Below, piece after piece: positions 10,195-19,140 of a stretch of DNA of 37,180 nt. Source of the stretch: Paulinella micropora (lineage: Eukaryota > Cercozoa > Imbricatea > Euglyphida); NCBI GenBank assembly GCA_009731375.1, contig BJOX01000063.1:414762-451941 (forward strand), written 5' to 3'. Both the position numbers and the translations under genes were made by a program. The notes under the pieces were generated by a model. That model searched no databases and was not told where the DNA came from. It saw only the letters and a program-made list of their open reading frames with translations. The stretch's first letter is position 1; each line of letters starts with the position of its first letter.

Positions 10195-10430
10195 GGCCCA
10201 GTCTGGGAAAAGTGGCATTTGCGCGTGAATATTCACGACCAGCAAAATTCACGTGTTTTGCGGCTAGTGTGAACCCACAATTGCGAATTTTCTAATTTTT
10301 GATACATAAAAATCCGCTTCTACCTTATAATTTTGCAACAAGCAAGCGACCCTGCTCAGCAGGGGGCTAGCTTGGGCTCGTGTTGTGTGTACTCTCACAC
10401 TCCATTCACAGCAGGGATTGTGTTCTGCGC
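10195..10430 (-). repeat. Right arm of the diverged large inverted repeat
   Basis: The complement of this stretch resembles parts of 8801-9360 (see there), ending next to the CTGGCTAC array just as the left arm abuts the GTAGCCAG array. This supports an inverted duplication rather than chance. Confidence 0.55.
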
Positions 10431-10629
10431 ACTGGCTACCCACTGGCTACTCGCTGGCTACTCCGCTACTCGCTGGCTACTCCTCTACCCACTGGCTACT
10501 CGCTGGCTACCCCGCTACTCACTGGCTACTCCTCTACCCACTGGCTACTCCTCTATTCGCTGGCTACCAACACAGTGGCTACGTACCGGCTACCAACACA
10601 CTGGGTACACACTGGCTACACACTCGCTA
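10431..10629. repeat. CTGGCTAC tandem array
   Basis: Roughly 17 irregular units of (A/G)CTGGCTAC(T/C)C, 11-12 bp each, with a few CGCTAC variants. They are the reverse complement of the units at 8682-8795. Open frames through it give repetitive low-complexity translations and are not called as genes. Confidence 0.9.
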
Positions 10630-10679
10630 CTGTCGGGACTGTGACAGTGCCGTCGACACTCTCACAGTGCCGACGGTAG

Positions 10680-12290
10680 GTGGTCCAAATCGGCACCCAT
10701 GCAGTATATATTTTCTCAACCACGCCGGACCACCAGGGGACACGGGAAGGGGGGGACCCGCCACAACCATGATCAAACAAGTGTAGCATCCCCTAGTAGA
10801 CTGCCTGGATCATGTTGGCGGTGGGACCCCCCTCCTTCTCGCGCGACCGACGGGTGTGGTCCGGATCGGATGCGGAGACGTATATCTTTTTTGGACCGCC
10901 TTGGACCACGCGCTCGTCGAGCAGCTGACGGTGTCGACGAGACAGTGAGTCGCTCGATGGCACGGGACCAAGGTACAGTCGACGCGTGGTCCAAATCGGA
11001 ACCAATGCAGTATATCTTTTCCCAACCACGCCGGACCACGCACGCCCGTCGACCACGCAAGAGGGAGGGACCTACCGCAGCCATGATCAAACAAGTGTAG
11101 TATCCCCTGGTAGACTGCATGGATCATGTTGGCGGTGTGCCCCCCTCCCTCTCGCGGTGGTGGTCCGGATCGTACGTCTGGGTGTATATCTTTTTTGGAC
11201 CGCTGTGGACCACCCGTCGACACCGAGGTCAGTACCGACGACACACTGCCTGTGTCATGGTGGCGGTGGGTCCCTCCCCTCTCGGCCGTTCGACGGGTGG
11301 TCCTGATCGGACGCATGGACGTATATTTTATTTTGGCCGGTTTAGACCACGACACACACACACACGTCGATCGAACAAGTGCGACATTTCGCATGACTGC
11401 CTGGATCGTGTTGGCGGTGGGTATGCCTCACTTCAGGTGGTGTGTGGTCCGGGTCGGACGTGGGGACGTATATATTTTGTGGACCGCTTTGGACCACGCG
11501 CTCGTCGAGCAGCTGACGGTGTCGACGAGACAGTGAGTTCCTCGATGGCACGGGACCAAGGTACAGTCGACGCGTGGTCCAAATCGGAACCAATGCAGTA
11601 TATCTTTTCCCAACCACGCCGGACCACGCACGCCCGTCGACCACGCAAGAGGGAGGGACCTACCGCAACCATGATCAAACAAGTGTAGTATCCCCTGGTA
11701 GACTGCCTGGATCATGTTGGCGGTGGGTCCCCCCCCCTCTCGCGGTGGTGGTCCGGATCGGACGTCTGGGTGTATATCTTTTTTGGACCGCTGTGGACCA
11801 CCCGTCGACACCGAGGTCAGTACCGACGACACACTGCCTGTGTCATGGTGGCGGTGGGTCCCTCCCCTCTCGGCCGTTCGACGGGTGGTCCGGATCGGAC
11901 GCATGGACGTATATTTTATTTTGGCCGGTTTGGACCACGACACACACACACACACCGATCGAACAAGTGCGACATTTCGCATGACTGCCTGGATCGTGTT
12001 GGCGGTGGGTATGCCTCACTTCAGGTGGTGTGTGGTCCGGGTCGGATGTGTGGACGTATATATTTTGTGGACCGCTTTGGACCACGCGCTCGTCGAGCAG
12101 CTGACGGTGTCGACGAGACAGTGAGTTCGCTCGACGAGACTGCCACGACTGTCACCCGGTGGTCCAAATCCGCCCGGATTTTTCTAGTCTGTTCTTTTGG
12201 CGCTTTGGACCGCCTTTGGAGCCTTGTGGTCCAAAGGAGCGGTCCAGGCAGTCGAGAATTTAATTAGGCACAGAGGGCGGATTTGGACCA
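10680..12290. repeat. Palindromic TGGTCC...GGACCA satellite with 588-bp higher-order period
   Basis: About eleven modules of ~55 bp begin TGGTCC(A/G) and end GGACCA, with a GTATAT(C/A)TTTT core. They begin near 10681, 10857, 10988, 11161, 11298, 11445, 11576, 11750, 11886, 12033 and 12162. Homologous modules recur at an exact spacing of 588 bp (10857, 11445, 12033), and copies are nearly identical, so the block 10857-12125 is about 2.2 copies of a recent tandem duplication. Linkers hold a second dyad, CATGATC(A)...GATCATG. Frames through it are periodic and not called as genes. Confidence 0.9.
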
Positions 12291-12381
12291 CCGCGGGGAG
12301 GGGGGACCTGCCATGTCCAGCTTTGAGCCGCAGGCCGGGATTTGCGGGAAAATTTCGCTAACATTTTCGATAGGTCGGGTG

Positions 12382-12399
12382 AGGACAAAAAGGCAATAG
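12382..12399 (+). repeat. AGGACAAAAAGGCAATAG motif
   Basis: This 18-mer occurs exactly in inverted orientation at 10142-10159 and in variant form at 6150, 9387 and 9460. All five copies lie in the non-coding region flanking and within the repeats. Confidence 0.7.
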
Positions 12400-12500
12400 C
12401 CGGGCCGGCCGAGGAAGGGTGACGTGGCACGAGCCTCGTCGGTTTCGTCATCGTGACATGGCCAGAACCCTCGAGTCTTCGACCGAGGGAAGTGACTAGC

Positions 12501-12640
12501 AGCCGGAACGAACACTTTGCCATTTTTTCCAATCGCCACATGTCGTGGACAATTTCACGGAAACTTACCGCGCCCGCAAAACACATAGAAATTTTTGCGA
12601 ATTTTTTTCACTTTGATTTTTTTGCCTTCAGGTGTTACCT
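12501..12640 (+). promoter_or_regulatory. Conserved upstream leader block, copy 2 (TV-Pol gene)
   Basis: This is the counterpart of 5832-6011 in inverted orientation. It ends with TTTTTTTGCCTTCAGGTG, which looks like a 3' splice acceptor, 13 bp before the TV-Pol/helicase ATG. No obvious 5' splice donor can be assigned by eye. Confidence 0.6.
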
Positions 12641-12652
12641 CACAAGAGAAAA

Positions 12653-15600
12653 ATGTCGCGAGATGATGAACCTAGCCCACCCTCGAGCCCGGTTACCCTG
12701 CCCGAGCTAGGCGTTATCGACGAAGGCTCCGATACCGAGGACGGCCCCGAACAACAGAAGGTTGGCGGTGGCAAGTCGAGGCTAACGTTGACTGAGAAGG
12801 CAGATTTGGCGAAGATCGAGGAGCTCCTGCAGGACAACCGCCTCGAAAGCAGCTACCGTCGGTACTTGTGTGCCCTGTACGACAGCGTGAATCTCACTGG
12901 CGGCCTGGAGGTTTGCTACCGGCTGCCGCGCGGGGTGATGCGAGCTCGGCGCAAGGGCCCCTACGTTGGCTGCAGGCTGTACGCGGACGGTGGCCTACAG
13001 AATGCGCCCGTCTCGCTGCGGAGGCTCGTGCTAGGCGCTGGCCATTTGGAGCTGGACATCCGCAATTCGGTCCCCTTTTTCTTGTATTGGCTGGCTTCTT
13101 CGCTCGAGGCCGCGCCCGCTGGCGAGCTGGTGTACCTGAAAAGGTTCGTTACCGACCGCGAGCAAGTGATCGCTGACGTGAAAGACTCATTGGGCGTGAA
13201 CGACAACGAGCTGGTCAAGTCTTACATGCTGAAGCTGGTGCACGGCGGGCGCTGGCTGAAGTTGCCCAACGGCACCGAAGTGGAGGCCGACACCTACCCG
13301 GTAACAGCCAACTTCCGTGCGAGCGTCAAGAGAGCGGTCGCTGGCCTAGCCAAGTACTTTCCCAAGCTGTGGCAGTGGTGCGAAGCGAGCAACCTGTCGT
13401 CCACGCCCGACGGCCAGACCCTACTGTTTCATGCCAGGGGCAGGTTTGTCCATTTTCTCACTACTCGCTTCGAGAATGAGGTTATGATGCGAGTTATCGA
13501 TTTTTTTGGTAAAGAGAACGTCAGCACGTTGGTCCACGACGCTGTCTTTGTGCGTACCACGGCTGTAGACGTCGAGGCGCTCAACGGGTACATTGCAGCC
13601 GCGGGCCCTCTGTCTGGCGTGGAGACGCCTCGTCCCGACAGCAAGACCATCGAGATCGACGGAGTTCGCCGGTCGGTGCCAGTGCTGCTGCCCCCTGTCG
13701 TTGCTTGGCGCGTGACGACCGTCGAGTGCGCGGCCTCTGACAAACAGTCGCTGTACAGACCAGAAGTCGCCCCTCACGATCTAGTCGGCTGTGCTAACGT
13801 CAGGCGCTACGCTACGGAGGCCGACATGTACCAACCTAAGCCCGGGCTGTACGTGATCCACCCCGTGTCTTTTGATGTCCATCGAGCGCAGGTCGTCAAC
13901 GCGGTGACTGGCATAGGCAAGACGGTCGCGGGCTTCGGGGCAGTCGCCGACACGCTCAAGCAGAAGAGGAAGAGCCGTATCGTGTGGGTCGTGGGCCGCA
14001 TCTCTCAGGCCCAAGACAGCGACCGCCGGCTGGAAGAGTACCTGCGAGAACAAGGAGTCCAAACCCACGTCTGTATGTACGAGAATGCCAGTCGCGACGA
14101 CATCCGCGATGCGCGTGTGGTAATGATTCAGCACGAATCGCTGTGGAAGCTGTTCAAGCCAGAAGAGCAGGATAGAGGCCGCAACGAGCTATTGTGCGCT
14201 GACTTGGTGGTGCTGGACGAAGTGCTGTTGATCTTCAACCAGTCGATCTGCACGGAAACGAACGGCAACCGCCTGCGAGATAACGATAATGTGCTGCGCG
14301 CCCTGTGCGAAGACGCTCCGCGTTTGTTGGTACTGGACAAGGACGTGCACCGGTCGTCGCACCTGTACGATTTTCTGCTTTGTGACGGAGGCGGGGTCTG
14401 CCGGCAGGAGGGCAAGCTTACAGTCAAAGAGGCACAACAACAGATCGAGTTCCATCTGTACTCCTACGTGCCTCCACACCTGCGGCGCTCGCTGATGGTG
14501 GTAGCTTCGCATCGCGATTGGTTCGATGCTATTGTCTCTGCCATTCGCGATGGCAAGAAGTTTATCGTGTCCTGCCACACGCAGCGCGAAGCGGCGGCGC
14601 TCTATGACAGGCTGCACAAGTCGTTTCCCGATTTGTGCCCACGGAGGCCGTGCTCCGCTGGTACCGCGCTCTCTGTGCGCACTACTGTGAGCACTGATTG
14701 GCGCCAGCGGACACAAGGGGAGACAGAGATCGTGGCGCGAGAAGACCTAGCCCGCGCGACGTGGGCGGATGGCGCGAGCATCAGGCTGCTTGACGGCCAG
14801 ACATCCAAGAGCACTGCGAAACAGCTGATGACTATGATCAACGAGTTTTTCGCCCTTCCTGGTGCTCGTGGGCTGATCCACACCTCTCGCCTCTGCGTAG
14901 CGGTCGACATCCAGTCGACTGTGGACCTCGTGCTCCTGCACTGCGCGCGCAAGGGTAAAGTGTCGAAGCTCGGCCCGCCAGCGCGTATTTTGTGCCAGAT
15001 GCTGATGAGGGCGCGCCGGGTGTCGGATCCCTGCATCAGGGCGTACTTTGGCGAGGGAGGGCTGCAGGCACCGCGTGCGTTTGCTGCGTCCAAGACTACG
15101 CTGCCCTGGCAACACTGTGAGATTTTCCAGCAGTACGAGCGGGACTACACCGGCAAAGAGACGCGGATGAAGGCGTTGTACAGGGCTACAGGCATACAGA
15201 GCCCGTGGGCCGTCATCGAACGTGGCTACAAGTGGATACGCGTTTGCGACCCGTCGTCGGGCGAGAGCAAGAGGATCGAAGTGCCAAGCTCGCTGAAGCT
15301 GAGGCTGCTCGCGTCGCTGACGGAACAGCGCCAGAGCAGAGGGGCCGCGATTTGGGATTGGCTGGTGCAGCAGGATTTCCAGGTAGCGCTGCCGCCGCGC
15401 CTGAGCACCGAACAGCGCGAGGCCAAAAAACAAGCCGCGGAGGAGGCGAAGGAACAAGAGGACGCCGAAAAGGAGGAGCAGGAGGGGATGCCGCCTGAGC
15501 CGACCCGCGAGGAAATGGTGATCCGCGAGGGGGTCGATTGGCTCGTCCTGACACCAGAGGACGTGGACCAGCGGCTCAAGTTTCTGTGGAAGAAGCAGCG

Positions 15601-16375
15601 CCACTCCGACGACGAAAAGCACGAAATGAAGATTTTGGGCGTGCTGTCTCTGTATCCAGGCGCGCTTGGCGACTGCAAGAAGATGCGCGAGGAGCTGGCC
15701 AAAAAGTGCCAGGCATCAACAGACTCAGTGGCAGCTAACTGGCTCGTGCACGAGTGGGCGCAACAAGTCAAGCTGTTTTTGCAGCGGTGCAAGAAGGCGG
15801 GCGAGCGGCTAGACAACTTCGCGCTCGGCCAAGGCCAGGAGGGGCGTGCGTGGCAACTGGACGATGACGGCAGGCAGATTCCAGTCAACGCCAAGAGCTC
15901 GCTCGCTATGTACCAGTCGCTGAACGGGCTGGCACAAGTGCTGGGCGCGGAGTCGCTGGCAGAACTGCTGAAAGACGCTAGCAAGACCTACCCGTTGTCC
16001 TTGTTGCGGGACAAGAAGGATACGCTGGCTGCTCTGGCACAAAAGGTCAAGGATGCGTCGGCAGGTATATCCAAACAAGGCATCAAGAGCAGCAAGAAAG
16101 GCAGCAAGTGCAAGGCCTTGGCAAACTTTGTGCTCGGCCAGGCGGGGCTTGTGGTCGAGGAGACAGGTCAGAAGGAGAGGAAACAGGTGGCCGGAAAACG
16201 CACTAGCACTGCTACATTCAGGATCGCAAAGCTAGCCAATGTGCACGAAGTGTGCAAATGGCACCACGAGACCTGGAGCAAGGACGCGCAGCGGCTGCTG
16301 ATGGAGTCTGCCAAAAAAAGAAAGGGTACGGAAGGCTCGTCAGCTAGTAACAAGAAACGGAAAACGACTCATTAA
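12653..16375 (+). CDS. TV-Pol-like family-A polymerase fused to OBP-like SF2 helicase
   Basis: A 1240-aa protein. Residues about 60-345 resemble the TV-Pol branch of family-A-like polymerases: a motif A-like LELDIRNSVPFFLYW (D135), a motif B-like helix around 185-230, and motif C STLVHDAVFV (H295, D296). Residues about 400-830 form an SF2 helicase like herpesvirus UL9/origin-binding protein: VTGIGKT (Walker A, 418-424), LVVLDEV (Walker B, 518-524), and a motif VI-like CQMLMRARRVSDP. The last 400 residues hold an acidic coiled-coil segment and a Lys-rich tail (KKRK) of unknown role. It likely initiates and performs genome replication in the nucleus; such fusions are known from PLVs and related elements. 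Start is the ATG after CAAGAGAAAA; the GTG 21 bp upstream is not needed. Confidence 0.85.
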   Translation: MSRDDEPSPPSSPVTLPELGVIDEGSDTEDGPEQQKVGGGKSRLTLTEKADLAKIEELLQDNRLESSYRRYLCALYDSVNLTGGLEVCYRLPRGVMRARRKGPYVGCRLYADGGLQNAPVSLRRLVLGAGHLELDIRNSVPFFLYWLASSLEAAPAGELVYLKRFVTDREQVIADVKDSLGVNDNELVKSYMLKLVHGGRWLKLPNGTEVEADTYPVTANFRASVKRAVAGLAKYFPKLWQWCEASNLSSTPDGQTLLFHARGRFVHFLTTRFENEVMMRVIDFFGKENVSTLVHDAVFVRTTAVDVEALNGYIAAAGPLSGVETPRPDSKTIEIDGVRRSVPVLLPPVVAWRVTTVECAASDKQSLYRPEVAPHDLVGCANVRRYATEADMYQPKPGLYVIHPVSFDVHRAQVVNAVTGIGKTVAGFGAVADTLKQKRKSRIVWVVGRISQAQDSDRRLEEYLREQGVQTHVCMYENASRDDIRDARVVMIQHESLWKLFKPEEQDRGRNELLCADLVVLDEVLLIFNQSICTETNGNRLRDNDNVLRALCEDAPRLLVLDKDVHRSSHLYDFLLCDGGGVCRQEGKLTVKEAQQQIEFHLYSYVPPHLRRSLMVVASHRDWFDAIVSAIRDGKKFIVSCHTQREAAALYDRLHKSFPDLCPRRPCSAGTALSVRTTVSTDWRQRTQGETEIVAREDLARATWADGASIRLLDGQTSKSTAKQLMTMINEFFALPGARGLIHTSRLCVAVDIQSTVDLVLLHCARKGKVSKLGPPARILCQMLMRARRVSDPCIRAYFGEGGLQAPRAFAASKTTLPWQHCEIFQQYERDYTGKETRMKALYRATGIQSPWAVIERGYKWIRVCDPSSGESKRIEVPSSLKLRLLASLTEQRQSRGAAIWDWLVQQDFQVALPPRLSTEQREAKKQAAEEAKEQEDAEKEEQEGMPPEPTREEMVIREGVDWLVLTPEDVDQRLKFLWKKQRHSDDEKHEMKILGVLSLYPGALGDCKKMREELAKKCQASTDSVAANWLVHEWAQQVKLFLQRCKKAGERLDNFALGQGQEGRAWQLDDDGRQIPVNAKSSLAMYQSLNGLAQVLGAESLAELLKDASKTYPLSLLRDKKDTLAALAQKVKDASAGISKQGIKSSKKGSKCKALANFVLGQAGLVVEETGQKERKQVAGKRTSTATFRIAKLANVHEVCKWHHETWSKDAQRLLMESAKKRKGTEGSSASNKKRKTTH

Positions 16376-16507
16376 ACTTTATTTTCCCGGAAACTTTTTT
16401 ATTTCAATAATAGACAAAAAAAAAGGGCGCGCCTGACAGAGACCACAGAGAATTGAACTGTGACACATTTTTTCTTGTGCATACTGTTTTTGACTCATTA
16501 GGCTAAC

Positions 16508-16855
16508 ATGTCAGACACACAGAGTAATAAGGATAATACTGCCCTTTTTTGGGGTGGGTGTCTGCCCGCTAGACTGGCGGTGGCTGGCTTGGCCATGTAC
16601 TACAAGCCACGGCCATGGATGCAAGCACTGGCCGCGGGGGTTGCGGCTGTCTGGCTGAGCGGTGCCTTGGACGATAAGCAGGCAGGGTTTTTTGGTGGAG
16701 AGGCGTGGTGGGCAGAACACCGAAAAACACACGGGCTCTTGTGGGCCTCCTATGCCGCTACCGGCCGAGGCGAGATTTTGGTAGGAGACGCGGTCTACGG
16801 GGCTTGGGTTGCGACAGAACACGGAAAAAAAAGTTCTGGAACAGACTCTGTATAG
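16508..16855 (+). CDS. Small membrane-associated protein (115 aa)
   Basis: One or two hydrophobic segments (about residues 20-32 and 39-53) follow an N-terminal FWGGCLPARLAVA motif. A GGEAWWAEHRKTHGLLWASYA motif lies in the second half. The pattern FWG-C-P-R-L, then GG-WW-R-HGLL resembles a small membrane protein family I associate with algal large DNA viruses; I recall no function for it. It ends 6 bp before the ribonucleotide reductase ATG, so both may share one transcript. The call of a real gene is firm; the family link is from memory. Confidence 0.65.
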   Translation: MSDTQSNKDNTALFWGGCLPARLAVAGLAMYYKPRPWMQALAAGVAAVWLSGALDDKQAGFFGGEAWWAEHRKTHGLLWASYAATGRGEILVGDAVYGAWVATEHGKKSSGTDSV

Positions 16856-16861
16856 AGGCCG

Positions 16862-19129
16862 ATGCAGGTCACGAAACGCAATGGAGCTCCGCAAGCCGTT
16901 TCGCTCGATAAGATTCTGGCGCGAGTTGCTAGCCTGTCCGAAGATCTGTGTTCCTGTGACCCCGTTCTTGTCGCCCAACAGGTTGTGGCGGGTCTCTACG
17001 ACGGAGTGCCGACGAGCGAGCTCGACGCGCTGGCCGCGTCAACGTGTGCGTCGCTCGCGATTCAGCACCCGCAGTATGGGGAGCTGGGTGGTCGTCTCCT
17101 GGCCTCCAACCACGCCAAGCAGTGCCCGCCGACCTTCAGCGCGGCCACTGACAAGCTTAGGCGGGGCATGGAGCCAGCTTACAGCATATTCGTGGACACG
17201 CACGCAGGACAGCTCAACGCCATGATCGAGGCCCGCCGAGACATGTTGTATGATTATTTCGGTTATTCGACCCTGCTTAAGTCCTATTTGCTCAAGGACA
17301 GCAAGGGTCGCGCGTGCGAGACTGCCCAGTACATGTGGCTTAGAGTAAGTATTCACTTATGTCGCCGCGAGTCCAAAGAGCCACTGAAACTCATCAGGGA
17401 AACTTATGACCTCATGTCATTGCAGTTCTATACTCACGCGAGTCCCACCTTATTTAACAGCGGGCTGAAAAGAGCGGGCCAGCTTTCTTCTTGCTTTTTG
17501 CTTCCGATTGCCAGTGATTCGCTGAGCGGCATCTATGACACGATCAAAGACATTGCTCTAATCAGCAAGGGAGGTGGCGGTATTGGTCTGCACCTCGGCT
17601 GCGTGAGGGCCAAGGGCTCCTTGATACGCAGCACGGGTGGGCACAGTGACGGTGTTATTCCCTTGTGCAAAGTCTTGAACGAGACCGCTCGCTACGCAAA
17701 TCAGGCCGGGAAGAGAAAGGGGGCAATCGCGGTCTACCTGCCAGTACACCACCCCGACGTGTTCGAGTGGCTGGACCTTAAAAAAACCACAGGTTCTGAA
17801 GAACTGCGAGCCCGAGACTTGTTTCTGGGACTTACTGTCAATGACTTGTTTATGGAGCGTGTAGAACGGGATGAACAATGGTCCCTATTTTGCCCGGACG
17901 AGACGGGCGTAGGCGATCTAGACGCGCTCTACGGCAAGGAGTTCGAGTCTCAGTACAAGCGGGCCGAGAGGCTGGGCCTGGCGAGGCGCACCGTCAAGGC
18001 GCGCGAGCTCTGGAGCGCCGTCTGCCGTGCACAGATCGAGTCGGGTGGGGTTCCTTACATTATGTACAAGGACGCGGTGAATGCCAAGTCGAACCAAAAG
18101 AACTTGGGCACGATTCGCTGCAGCAATTTGTGCGCAGAAGTGGTTCAGTACAGCTCAGGCGGCGAGTGTGGCGAGCACAGCGTTTGCAACTTGGCCTCTA
18201 TCGCGCTGCCCAGGTTCGTGTCGGAGGACCGCAAGTCCTTTGATTTCGAGCTGCTGCGGTCGTGCGTGCGTGTAGCCATCAGAAATCTCGACACTGTCGT
18301 CGACATCACAGACTATCCCACTGAGGAAGCCAGACGCAGCAACCTCTTGCATCGCCCGGTGGCCCTTGGTGTCAATGGCCTGGCCGACGTGTTTGCTCTG
18401 ATGAAGATGCCATGGGACTCAACAGAGGCACAAAAACTCAATGTTAAGATAGCACACGAGCTGTACTACGCCGCGTTATGGGCCTCGAGCGAACTAGCAC
18501 AGGAGAAGGGTGCTTACAAGAGTTTCGGCGGGTCTCCCGCTAGCCAAGGGCTCCTGCAGTTTGATCTGTGGCCCGGCAAGCAGCAGACGGACGACCGCTG
18601 GGACTCACTCCGCCTGAGCATCACCGAGTATGGGCTACGAAACTCACAGCTGATCGCCTACATGCCGACAGCTACGACCGCTCAGATCCTGGGCAACTTT
18701 GAATCGTTCGAGCCTCCCCACTCAAACGTCTTTGTGCGCCGTGTGCTCTCTGGTGAGCACGTCGTGTGGAACAGACACTTGGTGCACGAGCTAGAAGAGC
18801 GCGGCCTTTGGAACGACCAGCTCCGTGATAAAATCATTGCCGACGGCGGGAGCGTGCAAAGATGCGATTTGCCCCAAGACCTCAAAAACATCTACAAGAC
18901 AGTGTGGGAAATCCCCTTGCGTTTGCAGCTGCACCTGGCTGCCGATCGCGGGCCTTTTGTCTGTGGCTCGCAGTCGCTCAACTTACACATGACCGACCCT
19001 AACGAAAGAAAAGTCAGCAGCTGTCATTTCTACGCGTGGCAGCTCGGTTTAAAAACAACCTATTACATAAGAACCCAGGCCGCTAGCAAGGCCCTGGGGC
19101 CGGCCGACTGTGCTGTTTGTGTAGCCTGA
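16862..19129 (+). CDS. Ribonucleoside-diphosphate reductase large subunit (class I R1)
   Basis: A full-length 755-aa R1. The N-terminus has an ATP-cone-like segment (VTKRNGAPQAVSLDKI). Catalytic features are all visible: the redox cysteine pair C211 (SSCFLL) and C442 (VCNLAS), the active-site N422-C424-E426 (NLCAE), the radical-transfer tyrosines Y734-Y735, and the C-terminal shuttle CAVC (C750, C753). It reduces NDPs to dNDPs for viral DNA synthesis and needs an R2 subunit, which is not in this window, so R2 is either viral elsewhere or supplied by the host. It converges with the SSB-like gene, only 11 bp apart. Confidence 0.97.
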   Translation: MQVTKRNGAPQAVSLDKILARVASLSEDLCSCDPVLVAQQVVAGLYDGVPTSELDALAASTCASLAIQHPQYGELGGRLLASNHAKQCPPTFSAATDKLRRGMEPAYSIFVDTHAGQLNAMIEARRDMLYDYFGYSTLLKSYLLKDSKGRACETAQYMWLRVSIHLCRRESKEPLKLIRETYDLMSLQFYTHASPTLFNSGLKRAGQLSSCFLLPIASDSLSGIYDTIKDIALISKGGGGIGLHLGCVRAKGSLIRSTGGHSDGVIPLCKVLNETARYANQAGKRKGAIAVYLPVHHPDVFEWLDLKKTTGSEELRARDLFLGLTVNDLFMERVERDEQWSLFCPDETGVGDLDALYGKEFESQYKRAERLGLARRTVKARELWSAVCRAQIESGGVPYIMYKDAVNAKSNQKNLGTIRCSNLCAEVVQYSSGGECGEHSVCNLASIALPRFVSEDRKSFDFELLRSCVRVAIRNLDTVVDITDYPTEEARRSNLLHRPVALGVNGLADVFALMKMPWDSTEAQKLNVKIAHELYYAALWASSELAQEKGAYKSFGGSPASQGLLQFDLWPGKQQTDDRWDSLRLSITEYGLRNSQLIAYMPTATTAQILGNFESFEPPHSNVFVRRVLSGEHVVWNRHLVHELEERGLWNDQLRDKIIADGGSVQRCDLPQDLKNIYKTVWEIPLRLQLHLAADRGPFVCGSQSLNLHMTDPNERKVSSCHFYAWQLGLKTTYYIRTQAASKALGPADCAVCVA

Positions 19130-19140
19130 AATCTTTTTAA

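Noticed and set aside
10333-12267. Many 80-190 codon frames in the satellite region
   Set aside because: Their translations repeat with the 588-bp period and exist on several frames at once; they reflect repeats, not genes.
14747-15622. 291-codon open frame antisense to the TV-Pol/helicase gene
   Set aside because: Lies opposite clear conserved coding sequence with no independent support.
17345-17434. GTAAGT...TTGCAG in the R1 gene as an intron
   Set aside because: The stretch encodes expected R1 sequence (ETYDLMS leading into FYTHASPTLFN) in frame, so it is coding.
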